From positions 70,644,456-70,708,455 of the forward strand of contig JARZZO010000001.1 of the NCBI GenBank assembly GCA_030544215.1: a DNA stretch of 64,000 bases, written 5' to 3'. Position 1 is the first letter of the stretch. Each line of letters begins with the position of its first letter. The notes under the pieces were generated by a model. It had not been told where the DNA came from, ran no database searches, and saw only the letters and a list, made by a program, of their open reading frames with translations. The DNA is from Zantedeschia hybrid cultivar (lineage: Eukaryota > Streptophyta > Magnoliopsida > Alismatales > Araceae). A program made the position numbers and the translations under genes. This document shows positions 51,251 through 64,000 of this stretch, in pieces.

Positions 51251-51620
51251 ATATTTAATCACAAGGACATGAAAAAATAAATGGATCCTTATTTATGTTC
51301 TTTTTTTCCCACGCACACGAAGCTTCAAAAAATCCTTCTTGTTCTTCTTCTTTCTGCAGAAAAATCAGCATAGCCTTCTTTCTCTTCTCTCTGTTTTTTG
51401 CTCTCCACTTGTGTGTCCTGCTTTGGAGCCTTGAGGAGCCTTTTATGGCCAAATGGTGGCCAGCGGTGGGGGGTGCAGTGACCGGTGGCACCCCCCCCAC
51501 CGGTGCCACATCAGCAACCGGTGGGGGGTGCGGTTAGGAGTTAGATAGAGTTCGAGAGAGATAGGGTAGAGAGGACGAGAGAGAGATGAAAGGGAGGAAG
51601 GGGCCACTGGTGGCACCCCC

Positions 51621-53362
51621 TGACACGGGACGACTACCGAAACGACTCCAAACTATTGTCACGATCCGAGTTCAGTAGGAGTGTCGTAAGCGAATCGCAA
51701 ACACCCACAAATTATCCCACGTTTCCATGAATGTAACTATGCAATGTAATCGCACATAAGCTCGGAAATCATCCGCTCACAGTGACAAAATAGACATGAT
51801 CGATGGTAGTGGGAAGCACCAAATAGCTAGGGCAGCCTCAACGTATTCAATATACTCGAAATAGGACCAAGAGACGGATCACTCAAACTACAATCCGACA
51901 GTGAGTCAAATAACTAGCTAGGAAATCCTACTCACATGCACGGGAGTAGCACAATCATATACTAAACGACAGATTGAAAGAGATGAGATTAGTCAATGTT
52001 AACCATCCCACTGTCGAGTGGGGTTCCGAGTTCAAGTGACGTGAATCCATAGACTACGCGGCGATCTCGTAACACACATCTCGGCCCTTGAAACTAGGAG
52101 ACTGTACCAACTCGCGATGGAGCGGAATTGAGCGTACTAAGCCGTCGGTGCATGCAGCAGTACCGGAGGCCGTGACTCAACGCATACTGGACGCTAGAAT
52201 TACTCCATTGTTTACGAATGCATATAACTCCGTCTACAACAGCATGAACGCCAAGAGGGCACGTGTTGTAGTAGCACTCGAGTGGAGCGTGGCAGGTGGG
52301 GCTTCGACGACCGAGAGGGGCCCGACCAGGGCGGCTTCGAGCGCCGCGTGGGGCGGAGCGCTGGCGGGGAGGGCCCGACCAGGCTGCGGGGAGTAGGGGC
52401 TGGCGGGGAGGTGCTGGTGGGGAGGGCCCGTCCGAAGCCGCGTGGAGCGGGGGCTGGCGGGGAAGCCCGTCCAGGGCCGCGTGGAGCAGGAGTTGGCAGG
52501 GAGGTGCTCGCGGGGAGGGCCCGTCCAAAGCTGCATGGAGCGGGGGCTGGCGGGGAAGCCCGTCCAGGGCCGCGTTGAGCGGGAGTTGGCGGGGAGGTGC
52601 TGGCGGGGAGGGCACGTCCGAAGTTGCATGGAGCGGAGGCTGGCGGGGAAGCCCCCCGTCCAGGGCCGCGTGGAGCAGGAGTTGGCGGGGAGGCCCGTCC
52701 AGGGCCGCGTAGAGCAGGGGTTGGCGGGAGGGCCCGACCAGGCCACGTGGAGTGGGGGTTGGCGGGAGGGCCCGACCAGGCCGTGTGGAGCGGGGGGGTG
52801 GCAGGGAGGCCCGACCAGGCGCGTGGAGTGGGGGTTGGCGGGCGGGAAGGTGCAGTCCTCTTCTGTGGGTTGCCTCGATCGACGGCGACTGAGAGGTGGC
52901 GAACTGAGAGAGAGAGAGAGGGAGAGAGAGAGAGAATGAGAACGAGGAAGAGGACAAAGATGTGAACAGGGGCTTCACGCCCTAGACGCGAGCGTGCGCA
53001 TGACGGCTGCAAATATTTTCTTCTTCTTAATCATCAATCATCCTCTCTAGAGGGAGGCTACAATACTTTAAATAGAGTAAAGAAAACCCTAATGACCTCC
53101 TAATGAAACAAATGACGACAATGACCCTACATCTTGATAATTATAGGAAATTCGTGCAGATAAATGCTAAAAAAATAGAAACTGATAAATGGATCTCATA
53201 ACGGGCCTTACATAAATCCCAAATGCTCCTTAAGCAAGTAAACATCAATATTCAGATGGACCATCGTCAAGCCACAAAGACGCCGGAATCGCCGCTAACG
53301 TCCTCCTCCGTCTGTAAACGCAGGTCAGGTCGAACCGGGTCCGCGGGCGGGTGTCCTCACCA
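51621..53362 (-). repeat. 3' LTR of the chromovirus
   Basis: 1742 bp, TGACACGGGACG...CCTCACCA on the plus strand. It has about 70 bp near 51687-51755 that the partner lacks, and a GC-rich tandem block (52300-52830, units with GCGGGGGCTGGCGGGGA) whose long frames are compositional. Confidence 0.92.
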
Positions 53363-53399
53363 ATTCTCTCCGGCTGGGAAGAACTCGACCCTGTCGAGT

Positions 53400-54759
53400 A
53401 TGGGTCTCGCCCACTCTGATATCGCTCCAAAAGGTCCAGGTCAATATGTTGTAACTCCTCACGTGTAATCTACGTGTCCTTCGTAGGCGGCCGTCCTCTC
53501 CAGTGGACCAGATAGCGCTGATAGGCTCCATCCCTAGAAGTAACAACCTACTCGTCCAGTATATGATCGATCTGCTCTCGTCGTGCTGGTAGAGAGGCTG
53601 GAAGTGGACATTCGGCGGTGGGGTCGCTCACAAGGGGGGTAGAAGGCTCAAACGGATCACTGGGTATCACCGTCACTGTCGGATCCCTGTAGGCCACCAA
53701 ATCTGAGACATTGAATGTGTTGCTGATGCCATAGTCGGATGGTAGATCTACCACATACGCGTTCGGGTCAATCCGTTTTATCACTCTGAAGTGTCCGGCT
53801 CCTCGAACTTGCAGCTTCTTGACAGTTCCTGAAGGAAACCGCTCAGGTCGAACCCTGATCGTCACGTAATCACCCTCATGAAACTCCTGGGATCGTCGAT
53901 GTGCATCTGCCATTTGCTTGCAACGCTCATTGCTGATTTCGATGTGACGACGGACATCCTCATGCAAACTCCTAATGTGATCAGCTAAGGACTGTGCAGA
54001 CTCAAACATGCGTGACTGGATGGAAAGTGGAACGAGGTCAACGGGTCCCCTAGGCTTATAACCAGTAACAATCTCGAACGGACACATGCTTGTAGACCTA
54101 TTGACCGAGCTATTGTATGCAAACTCAGCCTGCCATAGCACCTGATCCCAACCTCACGCACGCTGTCCCACAAGGCAGCGCAGTAAGTCACCCAGACTTC
54201 GATTGACGACCTCGATCTGTCCATCGGTCTGAGGATGATAGGCAGTGGAGAATTTAAGCTTTGTGCTCATCAAATGCCATAGGGTCTTCCAAAAATAACT
54301 AACAAAGCGGACATCCCGATCCGAGACAATGGTCTTGGGCAGCCCATACAGACGAACGACACTCTCATGGAATAACTGGGCCACTCAAGACGCATCTGAC
54401 GTCTTTGAACATGGGATAAAATGTGTCATTTTGGAAAACCGATCAACGACGACCATGATAGAAACGTGCTTTCAGACTGTTCGAGGCAGGCCTAAGACAA
54501 AATCCATACTAACGTCCTGCCACGGACAATCCGGCACGGGAAGAGGGGTGTACTGACCCGTGTTCTGCTTCTTCTGCTTCGCCGTAGCGCATATGCGGCA
54601 CTGAGCAACGATACGAGCAACGTCGCGCTTCAGGCTCGGCCAAAAGAATCTATACTCTACGAGCTCAATGGTTTTATTTCGGCCAAACTGACCAGCTAGA
54701 CCCCCAGCATGAATCTCCCACGTCAAGAAATCACGGACCGAAGTCCGGGAAATGCACAA
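53400..54759 (-). pseudogene. Chromovirus integrase and chromodomain remnant
   Basis: 54472-54759 has the zinc domain, but the second His of HHCC is Gln (HAGGLAGQFG). The core keeps D (MDFVLGLP), D (SDRDVRF) and E (HPQTDGQIEVVNRSL), split by frame changes near 54150 and 54390. 53548-54153 is the integrase C-terminal part. After a stop at about 53545 the frame goes on through AYQRYLVHWRGRPP, a chromodomain core, with another stop inside it. Confidence 0.88.
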
Positions 54760-55094
54760 CCTAGACCCACGAAACAGATAGCCCTCCTGAAGGATGTACT
54801 CAATATGCTCTCTAGAGGGTCCGAACTGAAGGGCTGAGTGGATAGGACTAAAGTCGGGACATGTAGGATACTCGTCTTAGAGTCTCTCAAATCCCGTGAC
54901 CTCCACACTGACAACTAAAGAATGAAAGATCGCCGACTCAGTGCGTCAGCCACGCGGTTCTCCACATCCGCCTTATGCTTCAGGACAAATGTGTAGGCTT
55001 GAAGAAACTCGACCCATCGACTATGTCTCGGGTTCAGCTTCTTCTGGGCGTGGAGAAACCAAAACGCCTCATGATCGGAGTATAGCACGAACTC

Positions 55095-56207
55095 CTACGG
55101 TAGCAGATAATGTCTCCAATATCCCAATGCCTGCACTACCGCATAAAACTCCTTATCATAGGTGGAGTATTTCAGTTTAGCGTCATTCAGTTTTTCGCTG
55201 AAGTATGCAATGGGATGGCCCTCCTGGCTCAAAACCCCACCTATGCCGACACCAGAAGCGTTACATGAGACCTCAAACACCTTCGAAAAATCAGACAGAC
55301 GAAGGACATGTGCTTGGGTCATACGCTCCTTGATGTCACGAAAGGCTCAAGCAGCAGCCTTCGTCCAAAGAAAGGCTCCCTTCCGAATGCAGTCAGTGAT
55401 CGGAGCCGTAATGGAGCTGAATCCGCGTATAAATCGACGGTAGAATGTCGCCAAGCCGTAAAAACTCCACACATCATGGATAGACTGCAGCTCAAGCCAT
55501 TCTACCACCGCTCTGACCTTTTCGGGATCAGCGAAAACGCCGTCAGATGAAACGATGAACCCTAAGAAGATCACACGATCTGTCATAAAAGCGCACTTCT
55601 TAAGATTCCTATACAGGCTCTCGCGACAAAGAATAAGGCACACCTGCCGAAGGTGCTCCAAGTGGTCCTCCCTAGAACGACTATAGATGAGGATATCGTC
55701 AAAGTACACGACCAAAAATGTCCCAATCAAAGGTCGTAGTACCTGAGTCATAAGCCGCATAAAGATACTAGGGGCGTTGGACAGACCGAAGGACATGACC
55801 AACCACTCATAAAGTCCATCTTTCGTCTTAAAAGCCGTCTTCCACTCATCCATAGGTCTGATCCGAACCTGGTGATAACCACCCTTCATATCGATCTTTG
55901 AAAACACAGTGGCTCCCGCCATCATATCAAGCATATCATCAAGACAGGAAATGGGAAAGCGATATCTCACCGTGATGCAATTGATCGCGCGGCTATCCAC
56001 ACACATCCTCCAAGTGCCATCTTTCTTTAGAACTAGGAGTGCGGGGACGGCGCAGGGGCTCATGCTCTCACAAATGGAGCCCCTCGTCAAGAGTTCCTCA
56101 ACCTGCCTCTGGAGCGCAGAATGCTCCTTAGGATTCATGCGATAGTGCGGCAGGTTGGGTAAAGTGGATCCCGGAATCAAGTCGATGGCGTACTGGATAT
56201 CACGCAT
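55095..56207 (-). pseudogene. Chromovirus reverse transcriptase and RNase H
   Basis: 55347-56207 holds the RT: KIDMKGGYHQVRI, MSFGLSNAPSIFM and the catalytic VVYFDDILIYS, all intact. A TGA at about 55346 ends the frame. 55095-55322 continues as RNase H (SCNASGVGIGGVLSQ, YSTYDKEFYAVV), in which the usual first catalytic Asp appears as Asn. Confidence 0.92.
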
Positions 56208-57273
56208 AGGTGGTAGACCTTACCAAAAGATCCTCATGAAAGATATCATGAAACTCCTGAAGAAGAGAGGTGACCTCGATGGGGTGCTCACTCGGGATCT
56301 CGGTAGTAACCTCTCTAACTGCTAAAAGAAACACAAGGTCACTCTCAACCAAGTCATGCTCAAGCTCCCTGGCAGAAATAAGTTGTAAAGCTGCAGTGGA
56401 AGGTGTGCCAAAGAGGAAAGGCTCGCGAGTGCCGGTGATGCCCGATCGGGTCGGACGGGAACTGGAACATGTACTCGCTAAAGCCGTGCTGAGAGTGGTA
56501 GACGGACCAACAAGCGTGGTGCTAAAAGGGGTTGCAGCACCAGAAGGAGGAGGAGGGGTGCTCGGGGATGCCAAAGAACTCCCCTGAGAAGTCCCCTGCT
56601 GAGAGGACGCCCTAGGTCGGGAGGGCTGTAAAGTGATGAGCAGGTCGCCGTACTGAAATGTGCAAGTGTTGGACCGACCTTGAAGGGTCGCGTCCATGTC
56701 ATACAGCCAAAGCCTGCCAAGAATAAGACTCCCGACCTCCATAGGTAGGATGTCACACCAAATCTTATCCTCATACGGTGGGAAGTGAATGGGAACGAGA
56801 CACCTTGTCTGGATGGGAATGGAAGTAAAATCCACCCAAGATACACGATAAGGACGAGGGTGGTCAACGGCAGTCAGCCCAAGGCGCGCGACGGCGTTAG
56901 TGGAGATTGCATTAATGCAACTTTCACTATCAATAATCACCTTGTACACCTTGCCATCAACACGGTAGTAGGTGTGAAAGATAGTGGTCCGGCGCCAATC
57001 ATCACACACCTTCGGTTGGGTCAAGATGCATCTAACCACGCCAATCCTACCCTCATCAGGAAGATCCTCACTACCACCATCCCACATAAACTGAGTTTGG
57101 ATGCAACCCACAAACTCTCCCTCAGAGTGAAAATCATCCGCCATCTCATCTCCAGCCGCATAACTCACCGTCTGCAACCTGGACTGGGACTCCTCAAGAT
57201 CCAAATCTCCCATAATCATAGTCCTAGACGGACTAGTAGTGCCCAAATCCCTGACACCTGAAGCACCGACCAC
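56200..57273 (-). pseudogene. Chromovirus aspartic protease region
   Basis: A 357-codon frame with VYKVIIDSESCINAIS where retroviral-type proteases have D-S/T-G: the glycine is now glutamate (DSES, 56920-56931), so the protease should be inactive. IDSGS-type context, CDILPM...LILGRLWLYD and a Ser/Pro-rich tail support the call. Confidence 0.85.
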
Positions 57274-57599
57274 GGGATCCGCCCTCCTGAGAGGACTCTC
57301 CTATAGTAGGGGCCTTCCCCTTATCCTCCCGCCTGGGTGGCGGGGCTCCCATGGGTGGACGAACAGGGGGGGCCGGTAAGGCGGGCACCGGGTCCCTCTG
57401 GGGAAAACGAGGGCGAGAGGGTCCTGACGACTAGGGTCAGTAGGCCTGAAGGCAGGAGCCCTCTGTGGCACTCCCGGTGCGACGCGCTGATCAAGAGGTT
57501 GCTGGTAGGGCGGCCTAGTACGCGGGGGTGACTCCACCTCAAGCTCAAACTTGATTCATCTCTCTCACGACCTGATAGGCATGCTCAATGGTCGTCACA

Positions 57600-58796
57600 T
57601 GCTAACGGAACAGTTCATGCTAATACATACGACGTAGACCCTTCCGAAAGCGGGAAAGAGTCAACGTGCTCTCCTCTCGAGCCCCACATCTCATCAGATA
57701 CTCATCAAACTCGGCAATGTACTCAGAAACAGTGCGAGTACCCTGAGATATGCTCTCCCACCTATCAATGAAGCGGTGGCGGTAAGTCGGGGGAAGGTAC
57801 TTCTCACGCAGCTTGACCTTCATGTCTTCCCACGACTCGATGGGTTCATGCCGACGCTGCTCAAACAGGTCCTCGACATTCGACCAATAGGTCTGAGCCT
57901 GGCATGTCAATTTCATCATGGCGAATCAAGCTCGTCGGGCGTCAGTCATACCCATCCAATCGAAGTAGCGATTCATGCCGGCCTCCCAATCAAGATAAAC
58001 CTTCGGATCCAAAGACCTGTTAAAGGTGGGAGCGTCTGCACGAGCGGCCCGACGATCATCCAAGTCCCTCGGGACGTGATGGAGCCTCCGCTCTTTCTCA
58101 AAATCATCCCGATCGTCCGAATCATCCCGATCCCTCGGACGTCAATGGCGTCTAGGCGCCTCACCAAACTCAAACTAAACCCCACGGGCGTACCAATCAT
58201 ACCGATCACCTTGATCATATCGCTCGACTCAGTCAGCTCGATCACGGCGGTCGTGTCGATCCTCTCGATCGAATCGCACGTCCTGACCGCGTTGCTCTAG
58301 CCGTTCATCGCGGTCATGAAGATCCCAATGATCATAACGATCAATCCTATCCACCTAACGCCTCGCGCGTCTCTGATCGGCACCCTCAACCCTATCGCGG
58401 CCTATTATGCCTCAAAGGCCTACGCGCCAAAACCTGCTCAATCAACTCATCACGTGGATCATAATCCACCCCGTCATCGGCAAGACGCCGCTCATCGACC
58501 GGATCAGCTCTCGGATGAGTCTCATCATGAGGGACATGGACGGCCGGGACAGGATGTCCGGGGTGACGTAGGGTCGGGGCATGAGCAAGAACACCTGGAG
58601 CACCCTTGAGGCTAGCTAGGTCCTAAATTGTACGCTCGGAATCATCGACTCAGTTCTCTCCAAGACAGATCGAACCTCCCATACTCCCAAGATGCTAGTC
58701 CGAAACATCCATATGGTGTGCGAGCTGGCTAACCAACTCGGCTATATCAGAAACATCCGGGGACCCAGCCTGCGAACCTGACGCAGGGGCAGACAT
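57600..58796 (-). pseudogene. Chromovirus gag remnant
   Basis: A likely start ATG lies at 58794-58796 and hits a stop after about 36 codons. The clearest part, 57620-57919, reads YWSNVEDLFEQRRHEPIESW, REKYLPPTYR and SQGTRTVSEYIAEFDEYLMRCG, the retrotransposon gag core. A former zinc-finger region (57300-57550) is Pro/Arg-rich and broken. Confidence 0.85.
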
Positions 58797-58992
58797 GTGG
58801 AAAATCGTGATGCTACGAGTGGGCATGCAAAACAGGCAGAGTGATGACATGTATCAACTAACACCTAGACGACTAGCATGCATGACGTAGACCAACCAAA
58901 GCAAAATGCGGAACTAAGTGGATGAAAACACGCTAACACTAAAATGATCAATAAAATAAATAAAATATGCAACAAATATGCCCTAGACAAAA

Positions 58993-59010
58993 CCTACGGC
59001 TCTGATACCA
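58993..59010 (-). promoter_or_regulatory. Primer-binding site (initiator tRNA-Met type) of the chromovirus
   Basis: The minus strand reads TGGTATCAGAGCCGTAGG, three bases inside the 5' LTR. Confidence 0.9.
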
Positions 59011-59013
59011 AAC

Positions 59014-60632
<1,619 letters not shown>

Positions 60633-61030
60633 CCCCCCCCCAACTGGTAGGTGCCAATGGTGCGTCCCCCCAACCAGTGAGTGCCACTTATCCTCCACCA
60701 CCGGTGGGGGTCTAATACATGGACCGGTGGGGTGGGGGGAGGGGGGAAGAGGCCAACATGGCCTTCCTCTCTTTCTTTTGTTCTTTTTCTTCTTTTTTCT
60801 TTCTAACAAAATTTTGTTTCAACAGTAGGCATGCAAGGTTAAGAAGGAGAAGTCCACCACAATATACATAATAGGCACTCCACTATGACAACTTATCAAA
60901 CCATTAGATAATGTATCCCAACCAAAACACCTAATTGTCATGTCAAGTAATGGGATATCGAGGCAGGCAATCAAAAGTGATACAACTCATAGATCAAGAA
61001 GCTTAACAGCATGCCCACTGAAACCGACGC

Positions 61031-61790
61031 CACTTTGATGATAACAACTGATGTGGGAGTGGTACATTCGGAGTGTCACTTATGATTGGGAGGAAATAGA
61101 ACCACCTAAAGCTAGACAGGCCGAAGTAGCTAGCGCACTATCCGAGAGGTTGTTATTCCGTCCCAACGAGTCGGTGTTTTCCGCGTTTGGTTGCGTGGTT
61201 TGTGTGTTTAGTTGAGACGTTGGTTGTCGACTCCGTGGTGGAGTGGTTTCAGAGTTGTACCTGTTGCATTTACAAATGCATGTGTTTCATATCGGAATTT
61301 GAGAATCTTTGAGAGTTATGTTTACTGCTTTACTTTAATTGCTTATATCTAGTCTTGTTGCATTGTGGGTACGTGTGTAGGTGGTAGGGATCAGAAGATC
61401 CCTACTGAGTCCATTTTGGTGTGACTCACCCCTGCGATTTTCAGGTGAGGGTTTCCGGCAGACGTAACGTGATGGAGTTTCGTCTCGGATTGCGCACCAG
61501 CAACCATCGTTCTTTTGGTATGCCCCAATATAGTTGTTATTTCCTTTTCAGGCATGTACGCTTAGTTATTTCTTTTCAGTTGGAATATGTAATTATTTGC
61601 TGAGCCGAATCGAATTGTAATAATTTTTAATTCTTGCACTTCTTTTACAATTCGATGTGTTGTGGATTGTTTAGCTTAGTTTATCATTTATTTCCCAAAC
61701 TTGTCGAGATCCTGACTTGGCTCCAGATTTTAATAATTCGGTACCCATTTAGAAATTGAATCCCTGATTATAGGATGACCGGTCGTTACA
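61031..61790 (+). mobile_element. LTR fragment, Tekay/Del-like 3' part
   Basis: It contains GTGTGACTCACCCCTGCGAT and TTTTCAGGTGAGGGTTTCC, like the 3' part of the solo LTR at 13764, and ends GACCGGTCGTTACA. No matching TGTAACGACC start was found upstream, so it is probably 5'-truncated. Confidence 0.55.
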
Positions 61791-61799
61791 CATTAAAAT

Positions 61800-62060
61800 T
61801 AAAATATGGGGGTTGCCATATTCAAACCCACATCAGTGTGGATCCCGATTCCCAGCCTCCAAGGAATTAAAAACCAGATTTCAGAGCCATACCAGTTCTG
61901 GCCAGTTCTGGTCCCGGTTCTAGTTCCAAGGCCGGTTTTGGGTGTTGTCTCCATATTCGAAATGGACCAGCTCCAGCCTGTTCCAATCCAGTTTGGCCAA
62001 TTTTTAATACCATTCCGACCACAAGGCTAGGGGGCCCCAAAAAGAATAAAAAACATTTTT
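61800..62060. mobile_element. Possible decayed MITE
   Basis: GGTTCTAGTTCCAAGGCCGG, CCAGTTCTGGCCAGTTCTGG and TTCCAATCCAGTTTGGCC form partial palindromes like the other palindromic elements here, but I could not fix its ends. Confidence 0.3.
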
Positions 62061-62242
62061 GTGTTAGTTGAGATCTAGCAGCAAGCTATAATAATACATA
62101 AGTTGTCCCAAACTTACTAAATTTTCATACTGCCATTGACAAAAGCATCAATTTCTCCATCTTTTTTGCAGTTCTAGTATAATATAAACTCAAAGTAGTA
62201 AGGGCCGTCTCTTTATCAAGTGGCGATTACCATGTTCTCCAT

Positions 62243-63295
62243 GTTTTTTTTGTTAATGTGGATGGTACCACTTGTATTATAAAGAAAAAGTGAACAGTTA
62301 CAGTTAAGAAGGGAAAAGAACCTTCTCACAAACGAAAGAGAAAATCATATTCAGAATGCCTGCTTTCCGCCTAAAAATCCTTCTATTATGTTCCATCCAA
62401 ATGGCCCAGATGGTTGCATGGAAAATCAGCCACCAAAGAAATCGGTCCTGCTTCAACCTCCACTTCCTCCCCCACGAGAGCAGTAGGCTCTCCAGTGACG
62501 CAAACCCAGAACAGTCCACATGGAAATGGTCACCAATCAGCTGCCACACCTCCTTAGCGAACATGCATGAGGTAAAGAGATGATCAACAGATTCCTCCTC
62601 TTCCCCACAAAGACAGCATACAGCATTTAGATCATGAATGAACCGGGCTAGCTTGTCACATGTAGGGAGGGAGCCTATTAAGAGACACCCTCCAAAGTGG
62701 GAATTGCACTTTTGGAGGGCTTTTAACACTCCCCCCACAAGACAGTTGCATAGAATAGGAATCTACTTCCCCCATCCGGATAATAGAATAGGTGGACTTG
62801 ACTGAGTGGATACCCTTCTTATATCCCACCTCCAGGACCAATTATCCACCTTAGAAGGGTTCAACTGATGCAGCTGATTGGAGCAATAGAAATAGGTCCC
62901 CCCTCTCCCCCTCCCTCAGATTCCTCCTGAAAATAGGACCCCAGTATGTCTGACCCTGGATTAATTCGGCCACCTGAGAAACACTAGCATCCTGCTGCAA
63001 TGATAAGGCAAACAACTGAGGGAAGACATCTCTCAATGACTGAGAAGTACACCACACATCCTCCCAAAAAGGAGTGTTCCTACCATTACCAATAACAATA
63101 ATCAATCCTGCCTTGAACACTTCTGCACTGTACAGTATACCCTTCCAGACAGGAGACGCATTATACAGAGAAGGCAGAATGACATCCCAGTTCCTGGGTT
63201 GAGCATAAAAGATATCTCAAATACTCTATTTTGCTTTTGACGAATCCTCTTAAGAGCTTCCCTTAAAGGTTCCAGTTTAACACCTAAAACCAATT
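62243..63295 (-). pseudogene. 5'-truncated L1-type LINE, 3' coding end
   Basis: Minus-strand frames in order: IGNGRNTPFWEDVW (63120-62851), then CCLCGEEEESVDHLFTSC (62738-62304), the zf-RVT region C-terminal to reverse transcriptase in plant L1-type LINEs. Frame changes occur at about 62850 and 63110. A T run at 62243-62251 on the plus strand is its short poly(A) tail. The RT and endonuclease parts are missing. Confidence 0.85.
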
Positions 63296-64000
63296 TTTAT
63301 TCACCGATTAAAACTATATTGTTCAAAAATAGCACACATTACAGCACATTTTGATCTATATTTCTTGTGATGACATCCATCACTGAAGGCAACAAGGTAT
63401 AGACTAAGAGTGGACTCTTCGTATAGTCCAATTGCTACTGAAAATTATATCCCTTTAGAATCTGCATCGTTATCCTGGTCCTTTCATACATCTTTACAAT
63501 GAGACACTGCATTTTTGGGTCAACTAAATGTTTTTTGTGGAACTTTTATACGCCTTTCATTAAATCAATAGGCACCACATGCAAGTTATTATTCTTTGAA
63601 ATTAAGTGCCAAGGGTTGGACAACCATATACCAAATGACACAGATATCATCTAATCCCCAGATTTTCCTTCCATTTTGCAAAGGTCATTTCTATCTCAAC
63701 TACAAACTCCCTCTCTTCCACTTGACAACCCATTTCTCAATTTTGAATTTCGGTTTTGCAAGTCAAGTTCATTTGCAAACTCCCATTTAACTTTCTGCCA
63801 CATTTCCTGGACCTGTTGGCCCTGAACCAGCATTTTTATCCTCTCCTTTAATGTATCAATTTGGTGAGCATCTCTTCCTTTTGCTATCAAGCATTAAGTG
63901 CTCTTGAGATACATCCTTCACCGACTTTGTGACATCACGTCCAAAAAAAAAAGCAAGAATAGGCAATAAATTCATCAAAGACTGCAAATATTAATTGGTG
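63296..64000. other. Right edge, no gene recognised
   Basis: AT-rich sequence, probably RTEL1 intron. A minus-strand frame at 63696-63890 (DTLKERIKMLVQGQQVQEMW) is unrecognised and could be an exon, a retroelement piece or chance. It does not resemble the missing N-terminal part of RTEL1. Confidence 0.5.

Noticed and set aside
52094..53012. Long Pro/Ala/Arg-rich frames on both strands in the chromovirus LTRs (also 59411-60252)
   Set aside because: They overlap on several frames of a GC-rich tandem block inside an LTR, so open reading is compositional.
63696..63890. Candidate N-terminal RTEL1 exon at the right edge
   Set aside because: No Walker A, Fe-S cysteine or other RTEL1 motif; kept only as unrecognised sequence.

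Overview
This is a piece of a flowering-plant nuclear genome: one widely split gene on the minus strand, with introns swollen by layers of transposable elements. The plant call rests on GT-AG introns, plant-type CCCTAAA telomeric repeats, chromovirus and long-LTR retrotransposons, and on the gene matching plant RTEL1 better than animal RTEL1. I cannot name the species.

Host gene. Twenty exons between 48510 and 1119 (minus strand) encode the last ~884 residues of a homologue of RTEL1, the DNA helicase that resolves T-loops, D-loops and G-quadruplexes. Splice phases agree at every junction I traced, and I see no stop or frameshift. The N-terminal exons (Walker A and the first three Fe-S cysteines) are not in the window and should lie beyond 64000. 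The largest introns are 14.2 kb (33950-48148), 10.1 kb (18699-28790), 9.0 kb (4189-13194) and 4.8 kb (13438-18240); the one upstream of 48510 runs for at least 15 kb.

Layout. 1-1118: downstream flank. 1119-4188: last four exons. 4740-11061: a decayed RTE-like LINE holding a SINE-like insertion that itself holds a hAT element, then a foldback element split by a 3.06-kb solo LTR (TSD CATCC). 13195-13437: two exons. 13764-15963: a second solo LTR. 16030-17757: MITE-like elements. 18241-18698: two exons. 20345-25756: a non-autonomous LTR element on the minus strand (TSD ATTAG) holding a smaller relative in the opposite orientation (21298-22621, TSD CTCTC) and a ~430-bp interstitial telomeric tract (23513-23946). 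26074-28061: a palindromic-ended element with ~151-bp tandem repeats split by a LINE copy. 28791-33949: exons 3-12. 34349-47836: a 13.5-kb LTR element (TSD GAAGA) with a 1181-residue gag ORF, no pol, and ~2.7 kb of short tandem arrays. 48149-48510: exons 1-2, with the DEAH box. 48760-49359: a hAT-like MITE. 49665-60824: a solo LTR (TSD GTAGG) split by a 9.0-kb degenerate chromovirus (51621-60632, TSD CCCCC). 61030-63295: an LTR fragment and a 5'-truncated LINE.

How the parts relate. Three insertions (7191, 34349, 49665) belong to one long-LTR family with a palindromic module; two of them also carry dense ACCGGT palindromes just upstream of a TATA box. The most striking coincidence is a long telomeric-repeat tract inside an intron of the gene for a telomere helicase.
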